64,000 bases of DNA from Lolium rigidum (Eukaryota > Streptophyta > Magnoliopsida > Poales > Poaceae): positions 346,593,484 to 346,657,483 of the forward strand of contig NC_061508.1 of assembly GCF_022539505.1 (NCBI RefSeq), written 5' to 3'. The notes under the pieces are model-generated. The model made no database searches, had not been told where the DNA came from, and saw only the letters and a list, made by a program, of their open reading frames with translations. The position numbers and the translations under genes were made by a program. Below, piece after piece: positions 1 through 11,798 of the stretch (the stretch's first letter is position 1; every line of letters begins with the position of its first letter).

Positions 1-2035
1 TTCCAGACTAAGAAAATAAAGATTCCAGAAATAAATGCTTCAAGCCTAAGCAAGATGAAATGATGTATCTATCTATATGGAGTTTTTTAGAAATAAACGG
101 TTCAGCCAATAGCATTTTTTCAGGGTTGCATGTAAACCATGATAATTTGTAACTTTTCCACTCCAATTTCTGATTTTTTTTCTTACAGGTTTTACATTTT
201 GGTTCTTCAGTAACTAACTCAGAATCTTAAAGCAAGCTGATGTAAATGGTTGCTAAATACGCATTAGGATTCTCCCTTTTTTGGTGCAAATACATAATTG
301 ACTTCTAAATGTAATTTCTTTCCTATCTACAGATTCTTCCATGCCACCCACATGTCAAATATAACGAAGTGCAATTACCTCTGGGTTCGACATCCGGTTG
401 AAAAAGATATTGAGTACAATACTGATTTATGCAAAATAATAGCAGTGTTGCAAAAGGAAAGACATTTAAGGTAATTAAACTTTAATATATTGTTCAAGGA
501 CATGTACACAAAGGTAGTCTCCCCTGCAGTAGTTAGCTTCAAAAAAAAAAGGTGAAAGAACAAATAGGCAAAGTACACACATGTGTCTATCAGAAGGCAA
601 TACACATATTGTTCCGGTTTCATATTTCCAATAATAAATATTTCATGAGCAGAACAAAGGGAAGAAATAGTAAGTATTCAGAGAACAAATGGTAAATGAA
701 GTGCAACCAGGGAAGAAAGCAAAAAAGCAGTCAACCAACGAATAATTTAGGAGACTCATCAGAGCTGCACTTTATCTATGCATGCACCTAATTAACATGA
801 TACCTTTCATCAGAGGTGTAACCACATGGCATCCCATAGGGGTAAACTTCTCCAGTTGCAGCCTGTAAGTATAGGAGAGTACAATAAAGAAATATTAAGC
901 AAGAAACACTAGAACAAAAGCAAATACAAATAACTCAAATAGATACCGATGTATAAGTTATATATAACCTGATAGGTTATGGTAGTTGTTGCATGAATGG
1001 ATTCCAACCACTTGACCTTGGACTAAATCAATTTAAATGAATAGTGGTAGTATTGTGCACTGAAGCGCTAACCTGAAATAAGACAAACAAATCAAAAGGT
1101 GCTAGTGATAGAGCCAAGTATGTCCAGCCGAAGTGTTCTGTCATGCAATCATATTAGACTCGAAAGCAACATGCAGTCCTATTTCCTAATACATTCAGCA
1201 AGCTATGTGTGCAGGTACCGGAGCATTGGACCGGCACCCGTGAAACCTAATCTTTTAGGGGAAAATGAAGCTCATCTATCCCTACAACTTCTGAACCTCA
1301 ATCCACGAGCACTAACCAGCAAAAAATGTGATGTAAGACGCTGCAAAGCAAAAGGGAAGTAACCAAATGGGAAATGGCGTCTGGCTAGCGGCAACACGAT
1401 GGCGACTGGACACACTTGAAGGACAACAATCGTGTAGAGCGCAGTGGCGGCAAAGACCCGACGGTAGTGGCAGCGGAGATCACGAGTCAGCAAACACAGC
1501 CTAGCACATTCACAAAGTCCATGAACAGCTAGGCTGAGAAGAGCATGAACAATTGTCCATGAACAGCTGATGAAAAATGATACTTGGACTAATAGCTCCA
1601 TTTTCTCATTCACACCACACAGCAAGGATATAATACCAATAATAGACCATTCCTCCCTGGATTCTTTTGGCTGCATCAAAGTGGTATACATCAACTACAT
1701 TAGAAACTCTATGCAGTAATCCTGCATGATCTAGAAGGCTACATTATTACGAGTAAAAAGAGGAACCAACTATGAGAAAATATGAGCCATGGCTATCCAA
1801 GAAAACGAATCTTGGAGAAAATATGAATGCACTTCAGTGATGTAAAAGTAACCAATTTAGAATAAAGCTGCAGACATCAAAACTATTCAGAAGTGAACTG
1901 AGTACATGTCATCAGCAAATAGAATCATATCTAGAGTTGTCCTAATAATATACTACAGGAAAACACTCAAAAACAGATATAGTCATCGAAATAAGGGAAT
2001 ACATACATATTGAACGATACAAAGAAAGGCCATAC

Positions 2036-2133
2036 CTCTCATTTCCTGTTGGGAAGGGACCATGAACCAAGCAGCATGAGTTACAGAAATCCATATACTG
2101 ATCAAGATTTACAACCAACTCATCTTCTAGAAT
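2036..2133 (-). other. Best-supported exon of the left-edge gene
   Basis: This 98-nt exon has an acceptor (TTGCAG then ATTCTAG) and a donor (GAGAG then GTATGG) on the minus strand and is open throughout, reading ILEDELVVNLDQYMDFCNSC and onward. It ends in phase 2. The next exon, 862-804, can continue the frame without a stop. No family is recognised. Confidence 0.4.
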
Positions 2134-3083
2134 CTGCAACATATGTCATGTCACTTCTTTGAACAAATATATAGAAGGAATACATCCGAGTTAAATAAAG
2201 AATTTGTACAAGGAAAAAAAAGAAAAAGTTGGAATAAGCGCAGCAAATAAGATAAATAAGTACCTAAGCTATAAAAAAAATCAAAATATTCATTCACAAT
2301 ATCAGAGGCTGCTTATTGGAGTGAACTACTGACATATACATATTTAACATTTCTACTCAGTCGTTCTTATTTGGACAAGAACTCTATTTGTATGTTCCAT
2401 CACAGATCTCCGGTCATTTATCCTCCATTAGCTTCTCACCGTTGTTGAATATCCAGATCGTATCAACAACTATATGCACAATTGCTTTGAACACATGGAT
2501 GCTATTTATGTAATAGTATAATGGAACTGCATAGAGACCATCCAAATGGCTTAGAACTATAGTAAAATCACAGGAATATTACAGGCACACGAACTCTAGA
2601 AATTTAGTGACAAATACCAACAGTAAAGCTGGTCATCTCAATTAGCACCATGAGCACAAGCATTAATATAGGAAGGGGCATCCATTAACTAAGCCAGTAG
2701 CCAAGATGTTCACAACCAAAGCTCCGACATCCATAATCGGCCACAGCTGGAGGGTCAGCCACCCAAGAGAGCAGATAAAAGATAAAGAAAAATCGCCTAA
2801 ACCAGTCACTACAACAGTTACCCTTTTACCTTTAATCTCCCCATCCCGCTGACAGAAACATCTCCAGCCTTGAGAGTAGCTCCAATTTTCATAACCAATG
2901 AGACAATTCATATGGACATTTCATGGACTGTACAAACAAAAATGTGTTCTTGTAATGAATTGCATTCTGCTCACTAATAAAAATACGCAATAGACCAACG
3001 ACATTGTCCAATATATAAAAGGAAGTTCCAACAATTGTGTGAGAATATTAGAAAATTAGAAATTGCCAGATTAAAGTTCATAC

Positions 3084-3180
3084 CTGATCAAGCTACCAAG
3101 CTCTGCGTGAGAAATTAAAGCCAGCGCCAGCCACATCAACTACCCAGAATGATGATTCTACAGTTTTAAAAGGTCTGGTC
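3084..3180 (-). other. Exon of the left-edge gene with an in-frame stop
   Basis: The exon follows a good acceptor (CTGCAG then GACCAGA) and ends at GATCAG before GTATGA. Joined to exon 3338-3276 it reads RTRPFKTVESSFWVVDVAGA and onward, then meets TAG at 3093-3095, nine bases before the donor. An alternative donor just upstream (GCTTG then GTAGCT) would avoid the stop, so it does not prove a pseudogene. Confidence 0.35.
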
Positions 3181-5299
3181 CTGCAGTTAAACAGTGAGTA
3201 TCTTGTTCTAGGGTATTACATCATCCCAAGCATCCAGTATAGGTAGTAAGATATGAGATGACGTGTGAAACAAACCTTGGTGGCTCATACTCCATAACAA
3301 GCAAAGGAATCTGGGTGTTGAACACCGACTCTCTCGACCTGTCCATTAAAATCCAATTCATAGTAAACCATAATCATAGAATCTGAATATTTTGTATAAC
3401 AAAATAATACTGAAAAATCATGAACATCAGTCAAAGTTCATGGGCAGATTTGGGTCAAAACCCATAAATACAAGAGACTAACTTGAAATAAAGAAAATTT
3501 TATGTGATGTATGTGACCGTAAATAGTAAGATCACAATGTGCTCTTGTTTAGTTAAAAAGAAATACAACGTCCTGAAATATATGTCTATATAGTTTGCAT
3601 GCCACTAAAGCATGGTACTGAATCTTATCTTAAATCTTTTCTGCCGTATAGCTAGGCACATAACTTGGATACTCTATAGTTAAATAATAGTTGACTGCAG
3701 ATAAATTTTAGAAGTAAAGAATTATTGAGTAGATAGCATAGCATAAAAATAAAATAATGTTCCTCTGCAGCCTGATTGGATTTTCATCAAACACATTATA
3801 GGCATATATACAAAAGCATCTACACACACAAAAATGAGAAATTATGGGAAGTGAAAGAGAGAGGGAATGAGACAAATCAGAGCAAAAGAAAAGATAACCT
3901 TCAGCTGCCCATGGATTCACGATTGGGGGAAAACGTGTTTTACATCATGAGAGGACCCTGAACAAAAACATGATCACAATCAATGTGATCCAGTGGTGAT
4001 ATATACATACTAAGAGAGATATAAATCAAGGAAATGAATACGGCGTGCCTTGAGGGCGGATTACCAGCGGAGTGTGGCGATGTGCTCGCAAGATATGGAC
4101 CCATTCTTCTATTAAGCTTCATCTTCTTCCTTTAGAATACACCTTCACCAAAACAGAGGGTAAAATCAAATAAGCAACCAAAAGACCAAATGCAGAATAT
4201 GATTGAAAAAGAGAGAAAGGCCTAATTGAACTTGTCCTGGACCACGAACTGCAGCGGATCCGCAACCTCTTCTCTAATTCATGTATTCTTATGTTCATAA
4301 ACCGATGGTGAACAATAAGAAGATTGCACAACCAAGACCAACATGTGCCCAATTCTGACATTAATTCAGATCTTGCTGAATAATTCCTCATATTGTCTAA
4401 ACCAGGAACACATGGACGAACTGGGGATGAACAAATGAAAGCAGAGAAAAATCACCTAGGTCTTTGGACCGATGCCAGCAAAGAATGGAGGAATCTTGCG
4501 TTCTGAACCCGTCCTCCCCATAAACATATTTTCCAAACTTTTCAGTAAGAAGATTAATACTTCTAACAGAGATCATAACCAACCAGAAATAATCAGCAAA
4601 ACTTATTTAGATCTCTTATTTTTAGTAAGCAAGCCATATTCATCCCAAATTTGTACCTGTAATTTTGTTCAGCAATAATTATTTAGAGCTCTGCTTTTTA
4701 GTTAGCAAGTTGACCATAATATAAGATGCAGAAATAGATTAATACACATGGGAGAACTACTTTACCACTGGGTAGCATGGAAAACCTTGAGAACAACTAT
4801 CTCTATGTCGCTTCCAATCTGAAAAATGGGAGCTAATCTTATAGAGCTTGACATTAGAGAGATGGAGATAATACACACAGAGAGAGAGAGAGGAGTGGGG
4901 GACGAACCTGACATCGAGGTCGAGGAAGCGGTCGCACTTGCCCTATCTGCTCAACAAGGTGAGGCACTTCAACTTCCACCCCTCACCACCCAAGACCACA
5001 ACCAATCCGCTCCCCCGTCTATGTCTCCTCTCCAGCGCTGCCCCTTTTCTTTGCTTGCTGGGAGGGCGACGGTGACCGGGGGGCAGAGTGGAAACCGCAT
5101 CGGCGCCCGTGAATCTCCATTTGCGCAGATCTCGCGCTACACCGACGGCCGACGAGCTCCTTCTACCCGGTCCAAACGTGGAGGAAGTGGCGCAGGGGAG
5201 AGATGGATAGGGGAGGGGCGAGGAGCACCATCGATTGGGGAAGGCGGGCAGGCGACGGCGCGAGGTCGCTGCGGCGGCGGCTGAGCAGAGGAGACGAAC

Positions 5300-7215
5300 C
5301 GGGAGGGGATTTTAGGTTGGCTACGTGGGGATAGGGCTGGGTTGGTTCTCTCGTCTGATTTGGTTTGTGAGAGATATTTTGGGCCAAGCCAATCCTCAAG
5401 TGACACGTGATCCAATTTTTAGAGACGAAGTTGGGCCAGCGCCCAACCCACGCGCGCAAGGTGGCCTAACGTGGATGGCCTCTCCATGCCCCATGAGAGT
5501 GCAACAATTATACCTTTAGATTCTACGGAAGGTTGGAGTTTTGATCGTTTCGGAAGGAAAAAACGTGTGGCTCCTGCACGTCGCTCCCGCGGGCGACGGC
5601 AGGGGCGAAAACCTAATCCCGCCTCCACCCGTCCTCCTCCTCCCCTCCTCCCCCGCCGCCGCCGGCCTGGGCCGCCGGGCAAAGCCCGCGTGGCGCCGGC
5701 GGCGGCGGGATCTCCCTTACCCGCGCACGCGTGGTCCTGCGCGGGGCAGGAGTGGTCGGCGGTGGTGCGGCTCGGGGCGCCTGCGTGCTCGGTCCGGCGG
5801 CGATGGCAGGGCATGGCGGCGACGGTCCCGGCGGAGGACGGGCTGGTGCGGCTCGTGGCCTTGGGCGGCAGCGGAGGGGGGTGGCGGGGCGGCTGCCGAC
5901 GATGCGGCCCAGTTTGGGGCCAGGCGGGCCCCGATCTGGGCCAGAAGGGCCTCGGTCTGGGACAGGCGGTCCTCGGCCGGGGCCAGCTCCGGCGGACGTC
6001 CGCCCTGCTCTCTCCATTGTTGGTGCCAGGGCTGGGCCAGGTGGGCTCAGCTCCGGCGGTCCTCGGAGGCACGGTCTGAGCCGATCCTCCTCCGTTTGGG
6101 GGGTCAAAGCGGTGTTCTTGCGGGAGTGCAATGGCGAGCGCGAGGTTGCCGACAAAGTGTCGGGCTTGACCAGCGACATGGCGGCGTCGGGAACGGTGCG
6201 GCTTTGTCCCTGGGCGTCGCGGTGGGGGTGCTTCTCTGCGGCGGTTTGCGGTTTCGGCCGAGGCCGTCTTGCAAGAAGTGAGGTCACGGCGACGCCGCCC
6301 ATGGTCTCTGGCTAGCGCATGGCGATTCGGTGGTGGCACGGTTAGGATTGGCACGGTGTTGCAGGTGGATGGCGACGGAGGCCTGGGCGCAGCTGCACAG
6401 TGGCACGGCTAAGGAGGCTTGATCGAGGCTCCGGCAGCGGCCGGGCCTGATCTTGGCTGAATCGGCTATGGTACTGTGTCCGGTCGGCGGGCACCTCCTG
6501 GTGGCGGAGGGCGGATCCCCTCCCCTAGGTTGTCGTGTGCTCTGATGGCTGCTGGCAACGGTGCCTCCTACTTTGTCCAATTCGCGTTGCGATGTGATGG
6601 CCGAGTCACGGGCTCGAGTTCGTGGGGATGCCGGGGCGGCCCCGGAAGGCGGACTGCGCGGATGGCTCTACGGCGGGCTACGTGGCAGCGGTGGTGGTCT
6701 CTCTCTTCGGTCATGAGGATGGCGTGGAGCGGACGGTGGGAGTTCACGGAGTTGGCGGCGCTTCGGCTTTGGCAACCCCCAGATCGTGTTTGGAGATCCC
6801 ATCTTGGAGACAGCGGGCGACTAAGTTCTCGGGCGCGGTGTGCGGTTGCTTTCGAGCGAAAGTTCAGCGCCTCGGCGCCAATGACGGCGATGCCTGCGGG
6901 TGTCGTAACCCTCTTGGGGGCGTCGTTGTGGGTATCCGTCCCGCTCTACGGCTCCGGGTGAAAACCCTAGACCTCACGGTCTCGACGACGGCGGCGGAAT
7001 GCGTCGTTACCCTCTTGGGGGCGTCGTTGTGGAGCCCCGAGTCGACTTGGTCTCACCTTAATGTCTTCGGTGGCAAGTGTGGGGTTTTCTGTGTTTTTCT
7101 TTCTTTCTTTGATCTGCTTTGTATGAGGTTCTTCTCTTCACCTTGTATCGGTTCGGCCGTTGTGTCTTTATTTATAAAGCGGGGCGAAAGCCTAGTTCGA
7201 AGAACATACTATTAA
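5300..7215 (+). repeat. GC-rich dispersed repeat, probably a retroposon
   Basis: A strongly GC-rich block in which nearly every frame is open by composition. It contains degenerate short tandem motifs built on GGCCAGGCGGGCC and two tandem copies of a unit beginning GTCGTAACCCTCTTGGGGGC (near 6903 and 7003). It ends near 7200 in the motif ATAAAGCGGGGCGAAAGCC, which I recall from the 3' ends of a common wheat retroposon class. No reverse transcriptase or other domain is visible and no target duplication was found, so the class is inferred. The part from 5300 to about 5530 may instead be promoter-side sequence of the left-edge gene. Confidence 0.4.
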
Positions 7216-8136
7216 TGCACTATAGCGCGCAAGAAAAAATAATGTACAGTACAAACGCATGGTGTGCTCACTATATGCTTAGTATGTGACCACTGATTGA
7301 GTTGTTGTCACATGTAGATAACCAAAAGATTAAAAAATAATACTAATATTTGGAACCACCCCATCCGCCCCTATTATAAGATGTTTTTATTACAAAACAA
7401 TTACTCATATATCATTAAAACGAGGGCCGAGTTACACATTGCCTTTTATTTGCAAACACTTAGAATTTGTATTTCAAAATTTCAAAAAGTTTGGAACAAA
7501 AACAAGCATATAATAATTAGATAATGACGAATTAGAGAACTTTGTACTCCATAATGGCTTGATTGCACTCCACAAAAAGCAGGAAATTGCTTGATTGGTT
7601 AAGTGATTGCCTTATAAATCGCCAAACATATAAATTTTCTTTGGATATAAATGCAAAGTGATGAATTCGAGAATTTAGTTTGTTTTCAAATTTTGAACTC
7701 AAACAAGCTCTGTGGGGGAAAAAACTCAGGAGAAGACAATTTTAATACTACTATAATCTTTCATATTTTTAAACTAACCATTGGTGCTAAAAAAGTGAAG
7801 AGAGGAAAGAAATATGAAACAAGTGCAGCTAGCGCTCTCTGACTATGGACTATGGAACGTCCATGCCTCTAGAACAAGTATACTTACAAGTTTGAGTGTT
7901 TGACTATCACGCATACATGGCTGTAGATCGAATATGTAAGTCTGGCTATGGAGCATCCATGACCAAGTCACCTTCACTGACATAAATGCAAGTACTACAA
8001 ACACTTGCTACAGTAATACGATTACACTCCAATCTTGTAACCAGTTCTTCACGGCTCTAGGCGGCCTAATAAGTTGTTAATCTCTTGGCCTTCGCCCCGC
8101 AATCACATACGGTGAGGCATGACAGTAAAACCTTTA
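7216..8136. other. AT-rich intergenic sequence
   Basis: No gene is seen. A stretch near 7355-7385 resembles part of a Stowaway MITE. The 20-base motif at 7962-7981 repeats the sequence that encodes the last codons of the neighbouring DUF6598 gene (about 8166-8185), so a small relic of another copy may lie here. Confidence 0.4.
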
Positions 8137-9363
8137 TTATCCAGAGTAGATTGCAGGCAGGGTCGACCAAGTCACCTTCACTGAGATTAATCCAAACTCG
8201 GTTTTTATTTCTTGAGTAACATGTCCATGGCTTTCTGCATTGAAGGTGCAACAATGTAGGCCGGGACTAGATGATGGTGCACCTACCTTGAACATCATAC
8301 CTAGAGAAGAACAACTGGTTACAGCAACCACAAACCTCTTCAAGCCACGTGGCTCGGCGACGGTGCCTTCGAATATCCCGATCTCTGTCTTATACCCGCT
8401 GGTCAGACATTTGAGGGACATATCGAACATGTGTCGCACTTGTAGTATGTGAACCTCCACTGTCGCCTCGACAGCGCAGTTGAGACACGCCACGGTCATG
8501 TCGATCGCACCAGGGTCAGTGGGCATGCGCAACGTGAATGGCCGAGCCGACGCGTCCCAGAACTGAAACATGGACGCGCCATCGAGCAGCTGCAGGTCAT
8601 CCTCTTCGTGCACGCCGTTCTTGATCCTAACGTCGTATTCCAGCAGAGTGGAGTCCAGCATCTCGATCCCTCTCCTCGGACCGGACATGGCGATGAGCGA
8701 ACCTTTCTCCACAATAACAGGATCATCCCTGCTGATATTGACGATGTAGTTAAGGAGCGGATCCAGATTATCCCGCGCCGCTACGTATCCATACAACTCC
8801 ACTTGTAAGGAGCCGGCGGCATCCGCGGGGAGTTTGACCACCTGTAAGGAGAAGAACTGGAGCATGCCGGTGGGATAATGCGTGCAGCAATATCCGCCGT
8901 CCTTGTGAAAGAGGCAGTCTGGCGTGGGATCGGACAGCGCCGTCGCGTCCAGCCGAGTCTCACCACGGTCTGCGATGCGGTAGTCTTCTTTCCAAGGATA
9001 GTGATCCATGCCCCTGTAGATGGAACCGTCACGGTGCATGCTTTTTCGAAGTCTACTGTAGTCCCTGGTAGCTAATTCCTCGTCGTCCATGGCCTCTTCT
9101 TTGGGCTCTCCTTCGTCGTGGGCAATGATTTCGGTCGAATGACCGTCTGCCGTGGTTGGGTCTTCCTCGCGTCCAGTGATCGCGTGCACAATCCGGCTCC
9201 ATCTATCGGTTTTGGTAGACTTGTGCTCCTTATAATCGCCTCGTAATGATCGAGTGAGGATGGACATGCCCCGAGACGCCGCCGGGAGCGGGAAAGCTCG
9301 TCGAGCGGATGCCATGAAAGAAGAGAGGAGGGGAGGTCGCGACGGAGATGAGAGGCGGCGCAT
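8137..9363 (-). CDS. DUF6598 domain protein, copy A
   Basis: Predicted 408-residue protein of unknown molecular function. The C-terminal half (about residues 165-402) carries the DUF6598 pattern, including VELYGYVAARD, LDPLLNYIVNISRDDP, GASM, CAVEATVEV, GLKRFVVAV and KTEFGLISVKVTWS. The N-terminal third is basic and low in conservation (MRRLSSPSRPP), could be a targeting segment, and is followed by an acidic stretch near residues 72-98. The frame is open upstream to 9609, but I chose the ATG at 9363 because copy B starts with the same MRRLS. No intron is needed. The family is grass-enriched and some relatives are fused to ribosome-inactivating domains; no such domain is present here. A Helitron begins 332 bp upstream of this ATG. 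Assignment to the family is firm, function is not known. Confidence 0.85.
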   Translation of the reverse strand: MRRLSSPSRPPLLSSFMASARRAFPLPAASRGMSILTRSLRGDYKEHKSTKTDRWSRIVHAITGREEDPTTADGHSTEIIAHDEGEPKEEAMDDEELATRDYSRLRKSMHRDGSIYRGMDHYPWKEDYRIADRGETRLDATALSDPTPDCLFHKDGGYCCTHYPTGMLQFFSLQVVKLPADAAGSLQVELYGYVAARDNLDPLLNYIVNISRDDPVIVEKGSLIAMSGPRRGIEMLDSTLLEYDVRIKNGVHEEDDLQLLDGASMFQFWDASARPFTLRMPTDPGAIDMTVACLNCAVEATVEVHILQVRHMFDMSLKCLTSGYKTEIGIFEGTVAEPRGLKRFVVAVTSCSSLGMMFKVGAPSSSPGLHCCTFNAESHGHVTQEIKTEFGLISVKVTWSTLPAIYSG

Positions 9364-9859
9364 TGGGGTTGGAGCGGCGGCGAGGTTGGAGCATTGGGAG
9401 AGAAGTGGAATAGATCGAGCAGAGGGTTTGCATCTAGATCTTGCGCGATGGCGGCAAGGTAAGGTGAATTCTGGATTGGGGTAGTGGGTCCATGCGTACG
9501 TCTCTTCGCACATATCCGGCTGTTTTCTTTGCGTGAGACGCGAGTAGGAGCCGAGCCATGCACACCGCATGGTGACATGACCGCGAGTTGTGATTTTTGA
9601 ACGTAGCACTATCTATGTAATGTTGGCACGGATAAGTGGCTTACCAAATCAAGTAATCATGTACAGCTCCTCATCGATCACTAGTTCACCACTATCTCTA
9701 CTACTTAAAAAGACTGAAGTGGTTCCTTATTCTGCCAATACGTTTCGTAGTTTTGGTCGTCCCACTCGTCGTCCTTCGTCGTCCTATGTAAAACGATACT
9801 CACTCGCGTTGCTACCGCACAGATGGGCCAAGCCCAACTAATCCGTTTCCCAAGCACCA

Positions 9860-10500
9860 CTACCTCGCCTCCTTTGCATCTCTCAGGAACCACCGCTTCC
9901 TAGGGTTTGGCCCTGCCCCGCTTTCTTCCACGCCGCCGCTCGCCAGAACCTCGGCCGCCGCTGCTCGACCACGTCGACTACCACCTGCCCGCCGCCGCTC
10001 GCCACGATCTTGCCCGCCGTCGCTCGCCAGGATCTTGCCCGCTGTCTGCTCGACCACGTCGACTACCACCTAGCTCTCAATTTCTCTCCCCCAAATCCCC
10101 CAATCCTCCGCCCGTCGCCATCCACTCCCCAATCGCGGAGCGCCCGTCTTCCTCGCCACGGAGCTCTCGGCGCGAGACGAGGAGGCCGCCGAGCACAACG
10201 ACGTGGCGCGCGGGTAGGGCGCCGCCAGGCGGTCTCACGCTCCCAGCACCCCCGAGCTCGTCAGGCAGGAGGGGTTGCTGGAGCTTCGCCCTCGACGGCG
10301 ATGGAGCGGCACGCGAAGGCGCGCGGGGGCGCCAGCAGCGCCTCGACGTACCGCCTTCCACCTCGAGCTTCACCTTGATCTTGCGTCGTCATCCTCATCG
10401 GGAGCAGCGCCGCCTCTGCTTCGTGCAGCCATCCTTCAAGCTCCTCCCTTTCACCCTCTCCCTCAAGGCCGCCAAGGTCATCCTCGACCTCACAAGCCAG
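9860..10500 (+). pseudogene. GC-rich captured first exon in the Helitron
   Basis: A GC-rich, gene-start-like block ending in a strong donor (AAGCCAG then GTAAGG at 10500/10501). It contains two copies of a motif around CTCGACCACGTCGACTACCA (near 9964 and 10049), suggesting internal duplication. A short ORF starts at ATG 10301 but is closed within 26 codons, so the exon is probably not translated as a whole. It resembles the start of a captured gene and would be the first exon of any Helitron-borne transcript. Confidence 0.45.
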
Positions 10501-10550
10501 GTAAGGGCACTTGTAGCCTCCTGCGTGTTTTTTTCTGTTATTGATTTGTC

Positions 10551-10740
10551 TCCTCCCCTCTCCTATCCACTCCCCATCATTTCTCATGTTTGTTTCTGTA
10601 TACGTTTTGTATCTATGCATATAAGGTATTTGTGGAAAATCCAAACTCTGCAGGTTCACATTGGTTCCTTTTTATGCCATATTGTATACTCAATAATTTA
10701 TTTTTTCTGATATTTTCCTACAATTAACGATAACTTAACC
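10551..10740 (+). repeat. Captured segment related to the left-edge gene
   Basis: This stretch aligns by eye with the reverse complement of about 3690-3880. Shared anchors in the same order are a TTTCTCAT run, GAAAATCCAA followed by CTGCAG, TTTTTATGC and TACTCAATAATT. In the left-edge gene the matching part lies in an intron beside exon 3957-3899. This suggests the Helitron took DNA from a paralogue of that gene. Confidence 0.5.
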
Positions 10741-11471
10741 ATATTAGATTTTCCTCTCTCTGTCATGTGATTTTCGTTTGCAAGTTATCACTAATGAGAT
10801 TTATGAGTAAATTGGTAGGAACATAATATGTGTCATATTGTTTGAGACACCCATCAAATGATATCTCTGAATGGAAACCCATGTACAGGTCTCTAGGTGA
10901 TGTGTCGGTCTTGCTGATTAAGAGCAGTGTTGTTGTGTTGATGAAGAGTAGGGTCAACAGGGTGTTTAGGATTCAAGCAAATTATATCCAGGTAACTCAT
11001 TACGCTGCATATGATACTTTTGAACTTATATAGTGGCATAGTTTCACCACATCTTGACGAGAAGATCAATGATTTTATGTTGAGTGTATGCTTGGTTAGT
11101 GTTCTTGTGGCTCTAGATTGTCACTCACTGGGTGGTTATGGCCTATGCTTTTACAATTTGGACCTGCTATGTACTTTTGAAGGAGTATGAAATAGCCGCG
11201 ACCATGAGGCTGTGCTTTTTTGCTTCAGAGAAACGCTGACCGGATCCAACATCGAGCCGAGCTGGGTTGACCTCCAAACACCGCTGCATCACAGGAGAGG
11301 ACCGAAGTGAGTATTTCCTTTTCCAGTCGATCATTTTTAGGCACCATTCCCCCCAGATTTTGAGTTCTAATCACTTTTCGATGAACGCCTAATTTTCTTT
11401 CATTTTGGGTTCAGATGTAGCATATTTTCCCATCTACCAACTCATTCATCTATTCCATTATTTATCTGTAG

Positions 11472-11798
11472 ATTGTCTGCTCTTTTTTTGTCCCGAACAT
11501 GGGTCTCGACTGCTGAATTGTTTGAAATATGCCTACTGGATTATGACCCTGCTTCAAATTATGGTCATCAGACATATAGAGCAGGTGAGTGTTTCCTTGT
11601 GTCCCGTTACTAATTTTTCACAGTTCATACTAGATAGCATAGTACATAGCATAGTAGTATGGTTCAAGCACATGACAAAAAAATGAAACTCATGTACACA
11701 AATTCTAGAATATGGGAACTGACTAAACTGTTGATGCACTCTTGACAGGAGTTCGCAATGATTCACGACAATACCGGTACTTCAACATCCCCAAACAA
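11472..11798 (+). pseudogene. Two captured exons of an unidentified gene
   Basis: Exons 11472-11584 and 11749-11798 have canonical borders (GTAG acceptor with GTGAGT donor, then GACAG acceptor with GTAAGC donor) and splice in frame. They read through TWVSTAELFEICLLDYDPAS, then YGHQTYRAG, then VRNDSRQYRYFNIPKQ. The next candidate exon, 12409-12483, also has good splice borders, but in the continuing phase it meets TGA after 16 codons. The fragment is therefore a relic or belongs to a different source gene. The family is not recognised. Confidence 0.5.

Larger units (their letters stand above)
1..5290 (-). other. Possible spliced gene or gene relic of unknown product, 5' end near 5290
   Basis: On the minus strand I can place candidate exons with GT/AG borders: the GC-rich first exon (about 5290 to 4908), then 4818-4769, 3957-3899, 3338-3276, 3180-3084, one ending at 2830, 2133-2036, 862-804 and one ending at 379. 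The frame is kept from 3338-3276 into 3180-3084, reading pieces such as NTQIPLLVMEYEPP and SSFWVVDVAGAGFNF, and 2133-2036 reads DQYMDFCNSCCLVHGPFP. The pieces look protein-like but I do not recognise the family. A TAG at 3093-3095 stops the 3180-3084 exon, exon 3957-3899 is closed or nearly closed in all frames, and no good initiator ATG is visible. It may be a host gene running past the left edge, a long non-coding transcript, or a relic. The GC-rich 5' end is typical of grass genes. Confidence 0.35.

Noticed and set aside
5419..6354. Long minus-strand ORF of 311 codons and overlapping plus-strand ORFs up to 246 codons
   Set aside because: All frames on both strands are open because of GC-rich composition inside a repeat. 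The proteins are Pro/Arg/Gly-rich without any domain.
9364..9609. 82-codon N-terminal extension of DUF6598 copy A
   Set aside because: Copy B starts at the matching MRRLS, and the extension has no counterpart there.
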